A stretch of DNA of 54,844 nucleotides, from positions 1 to 54,844 of the forward strand of contig JAIXWH010000126.1 in the NCBI GenBank assembly GCA_027484165.1. The letters run 5' to 3'. A model generated the notes under the pieces. It ran no database searches and had not been told where the DNA came from. It saw nothing but the letters and a program-made list of their open reading frames with translations. A program made the translations under genes and the position numbers. The first letter of the stretch is position 1, and each line of letters opens with the position of its first letter. Shown one piece after another: positions 30,887-40,200 of this stretch. This DNA is from Chitinophagaceae bacterium (lineage in GTDB: Bacteria; Bacteroidota; Bacteroidia; Chitinophagales; Chitinophagaceae).

Positions 30887-30892
30887 CTGTCG

Positions 30893-30900
30893 TAATTTTG
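30893..30900 (+). promoter_or_regulatory. Promoter -7 box for the LuxC-like gene
   Basis: TAATTTTG matches TAnnTTTG exactly and lies 21 bases before the ATG at 30922. It sits within the 35-base space between the divergent ferredoxin and reductase genes. No -33 match is clear. Confidence 0.45.
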
Positions 30901-30921
30901 ATGTAAATTAATGATAACCGC

Positions 30922-31917
30922 ATGAATTTACAAAATCGGATTGATGTATTGGCTTTATTGGGGGAATATCTTCAAAATAATTCACCAGATTGGCAAGAAA
31001 CTAAAAAAGCTGCAACCGCCAAGAATCCTTGGTTTACAGAAGATTTTATTAATAAATCTACAAATGCAATTGCCCATCAATTTTTAGATAAGAATAAATT
31101 AAGAGAATGGACAAATCACTATCATCTTGATGATTTAATAGCTCCTAAAAATTTAGGAATAGTAATGGCAGGCAACATTCCAATGGTAGGATTTCACGAT
31201 TTGCTGAGTGTTTTTATTACTGGTCATAATCAAAAAATCAAACTTTCGTCTAAAGACGATGTATTGATACCCTATCTCATCAAAAAAATAACCGAATGGG
31301 AACCTCAAGTTGTAAATTATATTTCTATAGCAAATCAATTAATAGGATGTGATGCATACATCGCCACAGGTGGAAATCAATCGGCTGTATACTTTGAACA
31401 ATATTTTTCAAAATACCCAAATATCATCAGAAGAAACAGAACTTCAGTTGCCGTTTTGAAAGGAAATGAATCCATCGACGAACTTTTACTTCTAGCCGAA
31501 GACATTCAATCTTACTTTGGGTTAGGTTGTAGAAATGTAACAAAGATTTATGTTCCACAGGGATATGACTTTATTCCCTTTTTGAATTCGTTTAAAAGGT
31601 TTAATTATTTCAGAGAGCACAACAAATACAGCAATAATTATGACTACCAATTGTCAATATTGCTTCTCAATAATATTAAATATATGAGTAATGAAAATTT
31701 ACTTCTGGCAGAAAATGAAAAACTTTTTTCTCCAATTAGTGTTTTACATTATGAGCATTATGAAGATTACTCTAATTTGATGAAAATGCTTTCTGAAAAT
31801 CAGGATATTCAATGTATTGTAGGCATTGATAACATCAAATTTGGACAAAGTCAAAACCCGAATTTATTTTCATATGCAGACGGAGTTGACACCATACAAT
31901 TTTTATTATCCCTATGA
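30922..31917 (+). CDS. Short LuxC-like acyl-CoA (acyl) reductase
   Basis: This 331-residue protein resembles the LuxC reductase family of the aldehyde dehydrogenase fold. It has NLGIVMAGNIPMVGFHDLLS (about residues 77-96) as the cofactor-loop region, DAYIATGGNQSAVYFEQYF, and FGLGCRNVTKIYVPQGYD (about 199-216) with the probable catalytic Cys203. Bioluminescence LuxC proteins are near 480 residues, so this is a shortened form, as is common in Bacteroidota. No luxD, luxE or luxAB is nearby, so bioluminescence is not implied. An NADPH-dependent acyl reduction is the family expectation; the substrate is unknown. Confidence 0.83.
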   Translation: MNLQNRIDVLALLGEYLQNNSPDWQETKKAATAKNPWFTEDFINKSTNAIAHQFLDKNKLREWTNHYHLDDLIAPKNLGIVMAGNIPMVGFHDLLSVFITGHNQKIKLSSKDDVLIPYLIKKITEWEPQVVNYISIANQLIGCDAYIATGGNQSAVYFEQYFSKYPNIIRRNRTSVAVLKGNESIDELLLLAEDIQSYFGLGCRNVTKIYVPQGYDFIPFLNSFKRFNYFREHNKYSNNYDYQLSILLLNNIKYMSNENLLLAENEKLFSPISVLHYEHYEDYSNLMKMLSENQDIQCIVGIDNIKFGQSQNPNLFSYADGVDTIQFLLSL

Positions 31918-31950
31918 TTTTAAAAAGTGTTACTAATTAATTGTTAAACA

Positions 31951-31979
31951 TGTCAGTTTTGTTATACCAATTTGTCAGT
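31951..31979 (+). repeat. TGTCAGT direct repeat upstream of htrA
   Basis: The heptamer TGTCAGT occurs at 31951-31957 and 31973-31979, exactly 22 bases apart, about 70-100 bases before the htrA ATG. The spacing of two helical turns suggests a regulator or activator site. This is inference. Confidence 0.45.
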
Positions 31980-32049
31980 CAAGTATTATTTTGCACCTCG
32001 GCACAAAATTTGAAATTGAGTAATTAAATTAAAAAATAAACCTTTATAA

Positions 32050-33582
32050 ATGAAACTAAAACAAGTATTGGCAACATCAGGGATTAGCGCCCTTACCGCA
32101 TTAGCTGTAGTTTGGGGTTACAGTAGTTATTTAAAAAATAGTAGCAGTTATGCTGGGCAATTCCCCAACAATTTACCCAGCAACTACCGATTGGCCAGCA
32201 TGGGAGAAAATGGTAATCCTCCCGGAGCTATCGATTTTACTCAGCCTTCTGCAGCTGCATTACCGGCAGTAGTTCACATCAAAACAAAAACTAATGCAAA
32301 GCAGGTTACAAACAATCTTCCAAGAATGAGACAAAACCCTTTTAGTGATTTTTTTGGCGGTGATGATATGTTTGAACAATTTTTTGGTGGAGGAAGGATG
32401 AACATTATTCCAGAACAAAAAGCTTCAGGATCAGGAGTAATCATAAGTGATGATGGATTTATTGTAACCAATAATCATGTGGTTGAAAACGCAGATGAGA
32501 TTACTGTAACACTAAACAATAAAAAAACTTTTACTGCAAAAGTGATTGGCGCCGAACCTGCTTATGATTTAGCGGTTATAAAAATCGAAACCAAAAATTT
32601 ACCTTATCTCATTTACGGCAACTCTGATGAAGTTAGAATTGGTCAATGGGTTTTGGCAATTGGCTATCCTTTAAATTTGGAAACTACAGTTACAGCTGGT
32701 ATTGTAAGCGCCAAAGCAAGAAGCTTGGGATTAAACAAAGATAAATCAGGAAACGCTGGTGGAGCAGTTGAATCTTTCATACAAACTGATGCTGCTGTAA
32801 ACATGGGGAATAGCGGTGGTGCATTGATTAATACAGATGGTAAACTTATTGGTATTAATTCTGCGATAGCTTCGCCAACCGGATATTATTCAGGATATTC
32901 TTATGCAATTCCTGTTAATATTGTAAAGAAAGTTGTTGATGATTTAATCAAATTCGGAACAGTACAAAGAGGATATCTTGGTATACAATACAGCGTTGCT
33001 TCGGATATGAATGAAGATCAAAAGAAGAAAGTAGGTATACCCGAATCGGCTTATGATGGTGTTTTTGCAACCGAAGTTCCTACTGATGGTGGCGCCTACA
33101 CAGCGGGTATCCGTAAGGGTGATAGGATTCAAAAAGTAAACGGAATTGAAATCATTGGTGGCGGAGAATTGCAAGAGCAAATTAGTAAATTCAAACCAGG
33201 CGATAAAGTTCCGGTAATGGTGTTAAGAAATGGTAAACCCATGAGTTTTACTGTAACATTAAAAAACAGAGCTGGAAATTACGATATTGTAAAAAATGAT
33301 TCTCAACTCGAATTACTTGGAGCAGACTTTGCAACGTTAGATGCTAAAAAAGCAAAAGAATATGGTATAGAAGGTGGAGTAATAGTCAAAAAAATAAACA
33401 GTGGCGCACTTAATGATCAAACTAGAATGAAAGATGGCTTTGTCATTCTAAAAGTAAATGATAAAGATGTAAAATCTGTTGAAGATATGAGAAAAGCAAT
33501 CGGCAAGGACAAATCTGTTTCAATCAGTGGCTTTTACCCGGGTTATGATGGACTTTACGAATATCCAATAATTCTGGAATAA
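32050..33582 (+). CDS. degP: HtrA/DegP-type periplasmic serine protease
   Basis: This 510-residue protein has an N-terminal hydrophobic signal or anchor (about residues 6-27) and a trypsin-like protease domain. The catalytic triad is His143 (TNNHVVEN), Asp173 (YDLAVIKIE) and Ser255 (NMGNSGGAL). Two PDZ domains follow (about 300-405 and 415-500), as in DegP/DegQ. A Gly/Phe-rich loop (NPFSDFFGGDD) near 96-106 corresponds to the regulatory loop of the family. These proteases remove or refold misfolded envelope proteins. Direct repeats upstream (31951-31979) may mediate stress control. The gene ends at a bidirectional terminator shared with the convergent GH13 gene. Confidence 0.95.
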   Translation: MKLKQVLATSGISALTALAVVWGYSSYLKNSSSYAGQFPNNLPSNYRLASMGENGNPPGAIDFTQPSAAALPAVVHIKTKTNAKQVTNNLPRMRQNPFSDFFGGDDMFEQFFGGGRMNIIPEQKASGSGVIISDDGFIVTNNHVVENADEITVTLNNKKTFTAKVIGAEPAYDLAVIKIETKNLPYLIYGNSDEVRIGQWVLAIGYPLNLETTVTAGIVSAKARSLGLNKDKSGNAGGAVESFIQTDAAVNMGNSGGALINTDGKLIGINSAIASPTGYYSGYSYAIPVNIVKKVVDDLIKFGTVQRGYLGIQYSVASDMNEDQKKKVGIPESAYDGVFATEVPTDGGAYTAGIRKGDRIQKVNGIEIIGGGELQEQISKFKPGDKVPVMVLRNGKPMSFTVTLKNRAGNYDIVKNDSQLELLGADFATLDAKKAKEYGIEGGVIVKKINSGALNDQTRMKDGFVILKVNDKDVKSVEDMRKAIGKDKSVSISGFYPGYDGLYEYPIILE

Positions 33583-33602
33583 TAAAATCAACAATGTCTT
33601 TC

Positions 33603-33634
33603 AAATAAAGCCCGGTTTCAATCGGGCTTTATTT
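33603..33634. terminator. Bidirectional terminator between degP and the GH13 gene
   Basis: AAATAAAGCCCG (33603-33614) and CGGGCTTTATTT (33623-33634) form a perfect 12-base stem with an eight-base loop. Both arms end in A/T-rich tails, so it can stop either convergent transcript. The right arm includes part of the stop codon of the minus-strand gene. Confidence 0.9.
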
Positions 33635-34868
33635 ATTGTAAAAATTTTAAGACTACGAATTCTCCAGGCTCTAATTCTATTTTAATACGGTTTTTGAAAA
33701 CCATTTTCTCTGAAGTAAACAAATTAACATAAACTCTATTTTCATTTGAGGATAGTTGATAGTCGCAGGTAATTTTCTCAAATTCAAAATTCAAAAAAAC
33801 TAAAATGTATTGATTGCCTTCAGATACTTTAAATGAGATTACCTTTTTATCTGTGTCAATAAATTCTATTTTACTGAATATCGGAAGCGATTTTCTTAGC
33901 GTACTTAAGGTTTTGTAAAAATCAAACATATACAAAGGCTTATTCCAATCGATTGCATCTTTTTCAAAAAAAGACAATCTCTTTTCATTTGGAATTTCCT
34001 GACCAGAATAAATTAATGGGACGCCGAATGGATAGAAAAAAGTAAACACTGACATAGCTTTAGCAAATTGACCATACTTTTCAAATTCAGTACCATTCCA
34101 GCTGTTTTCATCATGATTGGAAGTGAAATATAATTGTAGATTTTGGGTATCTGATTTCAAAAAATCCAAGAAATCTCTTTTTGAAATCTCGTTATTGATA
34201 AATTCTTTAGACTTATGCATCCACCTCCATGCATATATTACATCAAATACCTCATAGTAATTTTCATTTTCTGTCTCCCCCAACCAAATCAAATCAGACT
34301 TGATCAATTCTATTTTATGTTTTGCTTTTTTCCAAAAATGTAATGGAGTTAAGTGTGCCATATCTGCTCTGAATCCATCTATATTAAAATTTCGAACCCA
34401 ATTCAACATTGACTCAATCATTGCCTCATGAGCAAAAGTGTTATCATGATTGATTTGTATAACATCAGTCCAATCATTAGGAGAAATAAACTTTTCATTT
34501 TCATCTCTCACATAAAACTCAGGATTTGAAAGGGTCCAAACATGGTCCCAGGAAGTATGATTGGCTACCCAATCCAAAATTATTTTCATTCCATGAGAAT
34601 GAAGGGTGTCTACCAGATTTTTAAAATCTTCTTTTGTGCCATAATCTGTATGAATTTCATTGAATTCCATTATTGAATAGGGGCTGCCCAATGCACCTTT
34701 TCTATTCAACATACCTATAGGTTGAATGGGCATCAACCAAATCACATCTACGCCCATTTTACTTAATCTTGGAATATGGTTAATGAATGAGGGAATATCT
34801 CCTTTTTCAGAGTATTGTCTGAGGTTTACCTCATAAATAGTACATCTTTTATAAAATTCAATATTCAT
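33633..34868 (-). CDS. GH13 alpha-amylase-family glycosidase (cytoplasmic)
   Basis: I start at ATG 34868 (MNIEFYKR), giving 411 residues; a TTG five codons earlier is less likely. The beta-barrel motifs of GH13 are present: ILDWVANHT (region I), GFRADMAH with nucleophile Asp169 (II), WLGETEN with acid/base Glu198 (III) and TSNHDEN with Asp253 (IV). A short beta domain ends the protein. There is no signal peptide, so the enzyme should act on internal alpha-glucans or oligosaccharides; hydrolase or transferase activity cannot be told apart. No susCD or other glycan genes are nearby. Confidence 0.92.
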   Translation of the reverse strand: MNIEFYKRCTIYEVNLRQYSEKGDIPSFINHIPRLSKMGVDVIWLMPIQPIGMLNRKGALGSPYSIMEFNEIHTDYGTKEDFKNLVDTLHSHGMKIILDWVANHTSWDHVWTLSNPEFYVRDENEKFISPNDWTDVIQINHDNTFAHEAMIESMLNWVRNFNIDGFRADMAHLTPLHFWKKAKHKIELIKSDLIWLGETENENYYEVFDVIYAWRWMHKSKEFINNEISKRDFLDFLKSDTQNLQLYFTSNHDENSWNGTEFEKYGQFAKAMSVFTFFYPFGVPLIYSGQEIPNEKRLSFFEKDAIDWNKPLYMFDFYKTLSTLRKSLPIFSKIEFIDTDKKVISFKVSEGNQYILVFLNFEFEKITCDYQLSSNENRVYVNLFTSEKMVFKNRIKIELEPGEFVVLKFLQ

Positions 34869-34935
34869 AAATTCAGCAAACAATTATCAATGTACAAGTT
34901 AAGTGATTATCTTTTCAGAATAGAAGATTGTATCT

Positions 34936-34943
34936 TACCTTTG
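34936..34943 (+). promoter_or_regulatory. ispH promoter -7 box
   Basis: TACCTTTG is an exact TAnnTTTG match, 17 bases before the ATG at 34961. A TTTT stretch lies near the -33 position. Confidence 0.5.
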
Positions 34944-34960
34944 ACATGATATAAATCAAA

Positions 34961-36199
34961 ATGAAAAAGTTTTCAATTCCATTTACTTATAGGAGTTCAT
35001 TAATTTCCTCAATTAAAGAAAAAAGGAAACATGCAGATAAATTAAAAAAAGACTTTACTCCTACCCAATTGGATTTTGGTCCGATTCAGATTAAACTTGC
35101 ACGTCATTTTGGATTTTGCTATGGTGTAGAAAATGCAATAGAGATTGCTTTCAAAACAATTGAAGAAAATCCAGGGAAGAGGATTTTCTTGTTAAGCGAA
35201 ATGATTCACAATCCATTAGTGAATAAAGATTTATTGGCAAGAGGCCTTCAATTTCTTCAGGATACTTCAGGAAAAAACCTTGTTCCCTTTGAAGAGTTGA
35301 CTTCAAAAGATATTGTCATTATTCCTGCATTTGGAACAACTATAGATATTGAGAACAAATTAAAATCTATTGGAATCGCAATAGAGAAATACAACACCAC
35401 TTGCCCTTTTGTAGAGAAAGTTTGGAACAGAAGTGAGCAAATCGCGAAAAAAAACTATACTGTTATTGTTCATGGCAAACCTACTCATGAAGAAACAAGA
35501 GCAACTTTTTCTCATGCTGCGGTTAATACTCCAACGGTGATTGTTAACGATATGAATGATGCTATTATTTTATCGGATTTTATAACAGGTGTTTCTAATG
35601 CTACTGATTTTTATTCCATTTTTAAAGGAAAATATTCTGAAGGTTTTGATATTGATAAAGACTTGACAAGAATTGGTGTTGTAAATCAAACAACAATGTT
35701 AGCAAGCGATACTCAAGCCATTGCGGATTTTCTGAAAAAAGTGATGATAAAAAAACATAACCTATCAGAAGAGAATTGTAGCGAACATTTTGCTGACACC
35801 CGCGACACCCTTTGTTATGCAACAAATGATAATCAGTCTGCTGTATATGGTTTATTGAAAGAAGAAGCCGATTTGGCAATTGTAGTTGGAGGATATAACA
35901 GCAGTAATACATCACATCTTGTAGAATTATGCGAAGAGAAATTACCTACTTATTACATTGATCATGAATCGAGAATTATTTCAAAAGACTCCATAACTCA
36001 TTTTAATTTTCACAACAAAACAGAATTGTTTACTAATAATTTTTTACCTGAAAAAAGGCCTTTTAAAATACTGATGACCAGCGGAGCAAGTTGTCCCGAC
36101 TCTGTTGTAGAAAACGTAATTAAAAAGATTTGCGGTTATTTTATTTCGGAGACTGAATTTGAAGAAGTTTGTTTGAAAACCATAAATGAAGCATTATAA
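34961..36199 (+). CDS. ispH: 4-hydroxy-3-methylbut-2-enyl diphosphate reductase
   Basis: IspH makes IPP and DMAPP in the last step of the MEP isoprenoid pathway. The three cysteines of its iron-sulfur cluster are visible: Cys53 in HFGFCYGVENA, the one in NTTCPFVEKVW, and the one in TSGASCPDSV. Other family segments are GKPTHEETRAT, VNQTTMLASDT and DTLCYATNDNQSAV. At 412 residues it is longer than the E. coli form (about 316), with an N-terminal extension of about 40 residues and insertions, as in other Bacteroidota and cyanobacteria. Its 3' end overlaps the convergent cmk gene by 6 bases. Confidence 0.96.
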   Translation: MKKFSIPFTYRSSLISSIKEKRKHADKLKKDFTPTQLDFGPIQIKLARHFGFCYGVENAIEIAFKTIEENPGKRIFLLSEMIHNPLVNKDLLARGLQFLQDTSGKNLVPFEELTSKDIVIIPAFGTTIDIENKLKSIGIAIEKYNTTCPFVEKVWNRSEQIAKKNYTVIVHGKPTHEETRATFSHAAVNTPTVIVNDMNDAIILSDFITGVSNATDFYSIFKGKYSEGFDIDKDLTRIGVVNQTTMLASDTQAIADFLKKVMIKKHNLSEENCSEHFADTRDTLCYATNDNQSAVYGLLKEEADLAIVVGGYNSSNTSHLVELCEEKLPTYYIDHESRIISKDSITHFNFHNKTELFTNNFLPEKRPFKILMTSGASCPDSVVENVIKKICGYFISETEFEEVCLKTINEAL

Positions 36200-36868
36200 T
36201 TTCTTAGCTACCAATTTTAAAGCAATATCAAGCTGCTCTTCCATCGAAAGATTTGTATTATCTAAAAGTATTGCATCTACTGCTTTTCTCAATGGACTAA
36301 CTTCACGATTAGAATCTATATAGTCCCTCATTTCTAGATTGGCTTTTACTTCATCAATGGTAACATTAGGGTTTTTATCATACATTTCTTTAAATCTTCT
36401 CTCTACCCTAACTAAAATCTCTGCTGTCATAAATAATTTTAATTCTGCGTCAGGAAATACTGTGGTTCCAATATCTCTTCCATCCATTACAATACCTTTT
36501 TCAATGCCCATTTTTTGTTGTTGATCAACAGCAAATGTTCTAACTGAAGCAATTGTTGCCACTTCACTCACTTTCTCGGCCACTACTAAATCTCTGATAA
36601 AATACTCCACATTTTCATCATTCAAATGCATATCAGATTGCAATGATTTTGTATTATGAACAAACTTAAGGTCTATATTTTTTAATGCATTTTGAGTTTG
36701 ATTTTCATCAGTCCAGTCAATATGATTGCGAAGAAAATACAGTGTAATTGCTCTGTACATTGCACCACTGTCAATATATACATAACCCAGTGCCTTTGCT
36801 AGTTGTTTGGCTAAAGTACTTTTACCACATGAAGACCACCCGTCTATAGTTATGATAATTTTATTCAT
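36194..36868 (-). CDS. cmk: Cytidylate kinase
   Basis: This 224-residue protein phosphorylates CMP and dCMP. The P-loop GWSSCGKSTL is at residues 10-19. YIDSGAMYRAITLYFL (about 31-46) and VMDGRDIGTTVFPDAELKLFM (about 127-147) are the nucleotide-binding and lid segments. Its length is usual for the bacterial enzyme. Its 3' end overlaps ispH by 6 bases. The clpC terminator lies upstream, so cmk should have its own promoter in the 120 bases between; I do not see a clear one. Confidence 0.96.
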   Translation of the reverse strand: MNKIIITIDGWSSCGKSTLAKQLAKALGYVYIDSGAMYRAITLYFLRNHIDWTDENQTQNALKNIDLKFVHNTKSLQSDMHLNDENVEYFIRDLVVAEKVSEVATIASVRTFAVDQQQKMGIEKGIVMDGRDIGTTVFPDAELKLFMTAEILVRVERRFKEMYDKNPNVTIDEVKANLEMRDYIDSNREVSPLRKAVDAILLDNTNLSMEEQLDIALKLVAKKL

Positions 36869-36986
36869 CTCTTTTTAAAAATTCTTTCTTTTGTAAAACT
36901 AAACGGATATTTTCTTAAAATTCGAATGTAAAATAAATTAAAACAGGTGAATACATACATTTTTAAAGAAAAGAAAACAGATAAAG

Positions 36987-37013
36987 AAAAACGCCCCAAT
37001 AATTGGGGCGTTT
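36987..37013 (-). terminator. Intrinsic terminator after clpC
   Basis: AAACGCCCC (36989-36997) pairs perfectly with GGGGCGTTT (37005-37013) around a seven-base loop. On the minus strand it continues into TTTTTC, 8 bases beyond the clpC stop codon. Confidence 0.9.
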
Positions 37014-37021
37014 GGAGATTA

Positions 37022-39568
37022 TTATGATGACTTTTTCTCTTTCTTTTTAGGCTCATCTTTGAGCTTAAAGATGATTTTACCGGCTTCTTTGTCCAACTCA
37101 GCTCTCATAGTGTCACCCGCTTTGATTGTCATATTTAAAATCTCTTCAGCTAAAGGATCTTCAAGATACTTTTGAATAGCACGATGAAGCGGACGGGCGC
37201 CAAATTGACTATCATACCCTTTTTCAGCAATGAAATCTTTTGCATCTTCAGCCAATTCCAAGCTAAATCCAAGATTACTCAATCTCTTCATCACACCTTT
37301 CATCAAAATATCGATAATCTGGAATATATTTTCTTTGTTAAGTGAGTTAAAGATGATCACATCATCAATTCTATTCAAGAACTCAGGGCTGAAAGTACGT
37401 TTTAAAGCTTTTTCAATAATCGCCTTATTATTTTCATCTTGATTATCTTGTCTAGACTGGGTAGCAAATCCAACACCATCACCAAAATCTTTCAATTGAC
37501 GTACGCCAATGTTAGAGGTCATGATGATCATGGTATTTTTAAAGTCTACTTTTCTGCCTAATCCATCTGTAAGTTGTCCGTCATCCAAAACTTGTAATAA
37601 AATATTATAAATATCTGGATGGGCTTTTTCAATTTCATCAAGAAGGATTACACTGTATGGTTTTCTTCTAACCCTTTCGGTTAGCTGACCACCTTCCTCG
37701 TATCCAACATATCCCGGAGGTGCTCCTATCAATCTACTCACAGTAAACTTCTCCATATATTCACTCATGTCAATTCTAATCAAAGCATCTTCACTATCGA
37801 ACATATGTTTTGCTAAAGAACGCGCTAACTCTGTCTTTCCAACACCTGTAGGACCTAAGAAAATAAAAGTACCAATAGGCTTTTTGGGGTCTTTTAAACC
37901 GATTCTGTTTCGTTGAATCGATTTCACCACTTTTGCAATAGCCTCATCCTGACCAATTACAGCACCTCTCAAATCATCGGCCATTCTACGTAATTTATCC
38001 GTTTCAGCTTGAACCATCCTCTTAACAGGAATTCCAGTCATCATAGATACCACTTCAGCAATATCTTCTTCTTCAATAGGAAAACGCTTATGCTTACTTT
38101 CTTCTTCCCATATCGCTTTTGCACTTTCCAAATCTTCTTGCAATTTCTTTTCAGTATCTCTCAAAGAAGCAGCTTCTTCAAATTTCTGACTCTTTACAAC
38201 TCTGTTTTTTTCAAGCTTAATGTCTTCAATCTTCTTTTCAAGATCAAGTATATTCTCTGGAACATTAATGTTCTTGATGTGTTTTCTTGCACCAACTTCA
38301 TCCATAACATCAATCGCTTTATCTGGAAGCAACTTATCAGTCATGTATCGATCGCTCATTTTTACACAGGCTTCAATTGCATCTTTACTATAAGTTACAT
38401 TATGATAATCTTCGTATTTATTTTTGATGTTATTGAGAATCTCAATCGCTTCGTCTACAGATGGCTGTTCTACTAACACTTTCTGAAATCTTCTGTCTAA
38501 TGCACCATCTTTTTCGATATGCATTCTGTATTCATCCAAGGTAGAGGCGCCTATACATTGCAATTCACCTCTTGCTAAAGCGGGTTTAAATATATTCGAA
38601 GCATCTAATGACCCACTTGCTCCGCCTGCACCAACAATAGTATGAATTTCATCAATGAACAAAATCACATCTCTGTTTTTCTCCAATTCGTTCATGATTG
38701 CTTTCATTCTTTCCTCAAACTGACCTCTGTATTTTGTACCAGCAACTAAGGCTGCCAAGTCAAGACTTACAACTCTTTTATCAAATAAAACTCTTGATAC
38801 TTTTCTTTGAATGATTCTTAATGCCAATCCTTCAACAATTGCAGTTTTACCCACACCAGGTTCACCAATCAAAATTGGATTATTCTTTTTTCTTCTTGAT
38901 AAGATCTGAGATACCCTTTCTATTTCATGCTCTCTTCCAACTATTGGATCTAAATTTCCATTTTCAGCCAAACGGGTGATGTCTCTTCCAAAATTATCCA
39001 ACACTGGAGTTTTAGATTTAGATACTCCGCCTGCAGCTCCTGACTTAGGATTTTTAGGCTGTTGACCATATTCTTTTCTTTCCTCGTCAAAATCATCATC
39101 TTCATTAAATTCAGCCTTAGGGGGTGGGTTATGTGAAACGAACCCTAACTCACTTTTAAAATTATCATAATCAACTTCATATTGATTTAGAATCTGAGTA
39201 GCAATATTTTCTTTGTTTTTTAAAATGGAAAGCATCAAATGCTCACTTTCAACCATAGCACTTTTTAAAGTTTTTGCTTCCAAAACTGTAATGCGAATTA
39301 CCTTTTCGGCTTGTTTTGTTAATGGAAGTGAATTGATATTTGCAATATTTTTTCCGCTTTTATCTTTTACAGACATTTCAATTTGCTTACGCAATTCATA
39401 TAAATCTATATTCAGATTCTTAAGAACTTTAACTGCAATATTTTCCTCATCACGAATCAAACCTAAAACCAAATGTTCTGTTCCTATAAAATCATTTCCG
39501 AGTCTTAATGCCTCCTCTCGGCTATATGAGATTATTTCTTTTACTTGGGTAGAGAAATTGTTGTCCAT
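37022..39568 (-). CDS. clpC: ClpC-type ATPase subunit of the Clp protease
   Basis: This 848-residue Hsp100 protein has a Clp N-domain double repeat (about residues 1-145), a first AAA+ module with GEPGVGKTA (about 233) and [12 protein letters not shown], a UVR-type coiled-coil insert (about 430-480) and a second AAA+ module with GPTGVGKTE (about 565) and [11 protein letters not shown]. It unfolds substrates for ClpP. The coiled-coil insert is the short ClpC type rather than the long ClpB type. The Lys-rich tail ([12 protein letters not shown]) is unremarkable. An inverted repeat upstream (39597-39615) is a possible operator. No ctsR or mcsAB is adjacent. Confidence 0.95.
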   Translation of the reverse strand: MDNNFSTQVKEIISYSREEALRLGNDFIGTEHLVLGLIRDEENIAVKVLKNLNIDLYELRKQIEMSVKDKSGKNIANINSLPLTKQAEKVIRITVLEAKTLKSAMVESEHLMLSILKNKENIATQILNQYEVDYDNFKSELGFVSHNPPPKAEFNEDDDFDEERKEYGQQPKNPKSGAAGGVSKSKTPVLDNFGRDITRLAENGNLDPIVGREHEIERVSQILSRRKKNNPILIGEPGVGKTAIVEGLALRIIQRKVSRVLFDKRVVSLDLAALVAGTKYRGQFEERMKAIMNELEKNRDVILFIDEIHTIVGAGGASGSLDASNIFKPALARGELQCIGASTLDEYRMHIEKDGALDRRFQKVLVEQPSVDEAIEILNNIKNKYEDYHNVTYSKDAIEACVKMSDRYMTDKLLPDKAIDVMDEVGARKHIKNINVPENILDLEKKIEDIKLEKNRVVKSQKFEEAASLRDTEKKLQEDLESAKAIWEEESKHKRFPIEEEDIAEVVSMMTGIPVKRMVQAETDKLRRMADDLRGAVIGQDEAIAKVVKSIQRNRIGLKDPKKPIGTFIFLGPTGVGKTELARSLAKHMFDSEDALIRIDMSEYMEKFTVSRLIGAPPGYVGYEEGGQLTERVRRKPYSVILLDEIEKAHPDIYNILLQVLDDGQLTDGLGRKVDFKNTMIIMTSNIGVRQLKDFGDGVGFATQSRQDNQDENNKAIIEKALKRTFSPEFLNRIDDVIIFNSLNKENIFQIIDILMKGVMKRLSNLGFSLELAEDAKDFIAEKGYDSQFGARPLHRAIQKYLEDPLAEEILNMTIKAGDTMRAELDKEAGKIIFKLKDEPKKKEKKSS

Positions 39569-39596
39569 GGCTATGAATTTAAATTGTTACAATAAT

Positions 39597-39615
39597 AACG
39601 ATTATTTGAATCGTT
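39597..39615. repeat. Inverted repeat upstream of clpC
   Basis: AACGATT (39597-39603) and AATCGTT (39609-39615) form a perfect 7-base inverted repeat with a five-base centre, 29 bases upstream of the clpC ATG. It may be an operator or a small leader hairpin; no known regulator motif is recognised. Confidence 0.4.
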
Positions 39616-39802
39616 TTAGTTTACGGAATTGGCAAATGTTGATATGTTGAAAAGTTACCAGCTTTTTTCAGTGAATCCAAATGAAATAAATTTTCAAAAT
39701 CAATAAACATCCATTTTATATTTTTCTTTGAAAAAACACCAAATTATCTGTTTTGCTTTAAAATTTAATTATTTTACATTATTATCAAAATATTGTCAAT
39801 AT

Positions 39803-40186
39803 ATGGATGTCAAAATAGATACCAAAGAGAAGTTTTCTGTGATTACACCTAACTTTAATCTCAATTCTGCAAATATGTCAGACGAATTGACTGAATTATT
39901 GAAAACATACTTTGATAAAGATATTCCGCATCTCATTTTAAACATGAAAAATGTTGTAGATGCCGACTTGGAATCACTAACAAAAATTGTAAATCTACAG
40001 GCCTCTTTTTATAATGAGAATTTTTCTTTTGTTATTTGTGAGATGAAGGAATCAATGATACAAATTCTTGAAGATGCTAATTTGATTGACACTATGAATA
40101 TCACTCCAACTGAAAGTGAAGCTTGGGATATAGTGCAAATGGAAGAAATGGAGCGAGAAATGTTAAACGACTTTGATAATAATTAA
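39803..40186 (+). CDS. STAS-domain protein without the phosphorylatable serine
   Basis: I start at ATG 39803 (MDVKIDTKEKF), giving 127 residues, which is one STAS domain. The longer upstream frame is AT-rich and not STAS-like. The domain has PHLILNMKNVVDADLESLTKI, where anti-sigma-factor antagonists carry D-S-S-G, then SFVICEMKESMIQILEDANL. At the usual phosphoserine position this protein has Asp (DAD), so regulation by an SpoIIAB-like kinase is doubtful. An acidic tail (MEEMEREMLNDFD) follows. It lies 14 bases upstream of the RNase Z gene and is probably cotranscribed with it. The partner is unknown. Confidence 0.8.
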   Translation: MDVKIDTKEKFSVITPNFNLNSANMSDELTELLKTYFDKDIPHLILNMKNVVDADLESLTKIVNLQASFYNENFSFVICEMKESMIQILEDANLIDTMNITPTESEAWDIVQMEEMEREMLNDFDNN

Positions 40187-40200
40187 AATCAGACACTATT

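Noticed and set aside
38009-38476. 155-codon frame on the strand opposite clpC
   Set aside because: Antisense shadow with Phe/Ile/Arg-rich composition and no recognisable domain, within a clearly coding clpC.
39728-39802. N-terminal extension of the STAS protein
   Set aside because: The extra 25 residues are an AT-rich, non-domain sequence; ATG 39803 starts exactly at the STAS fold.
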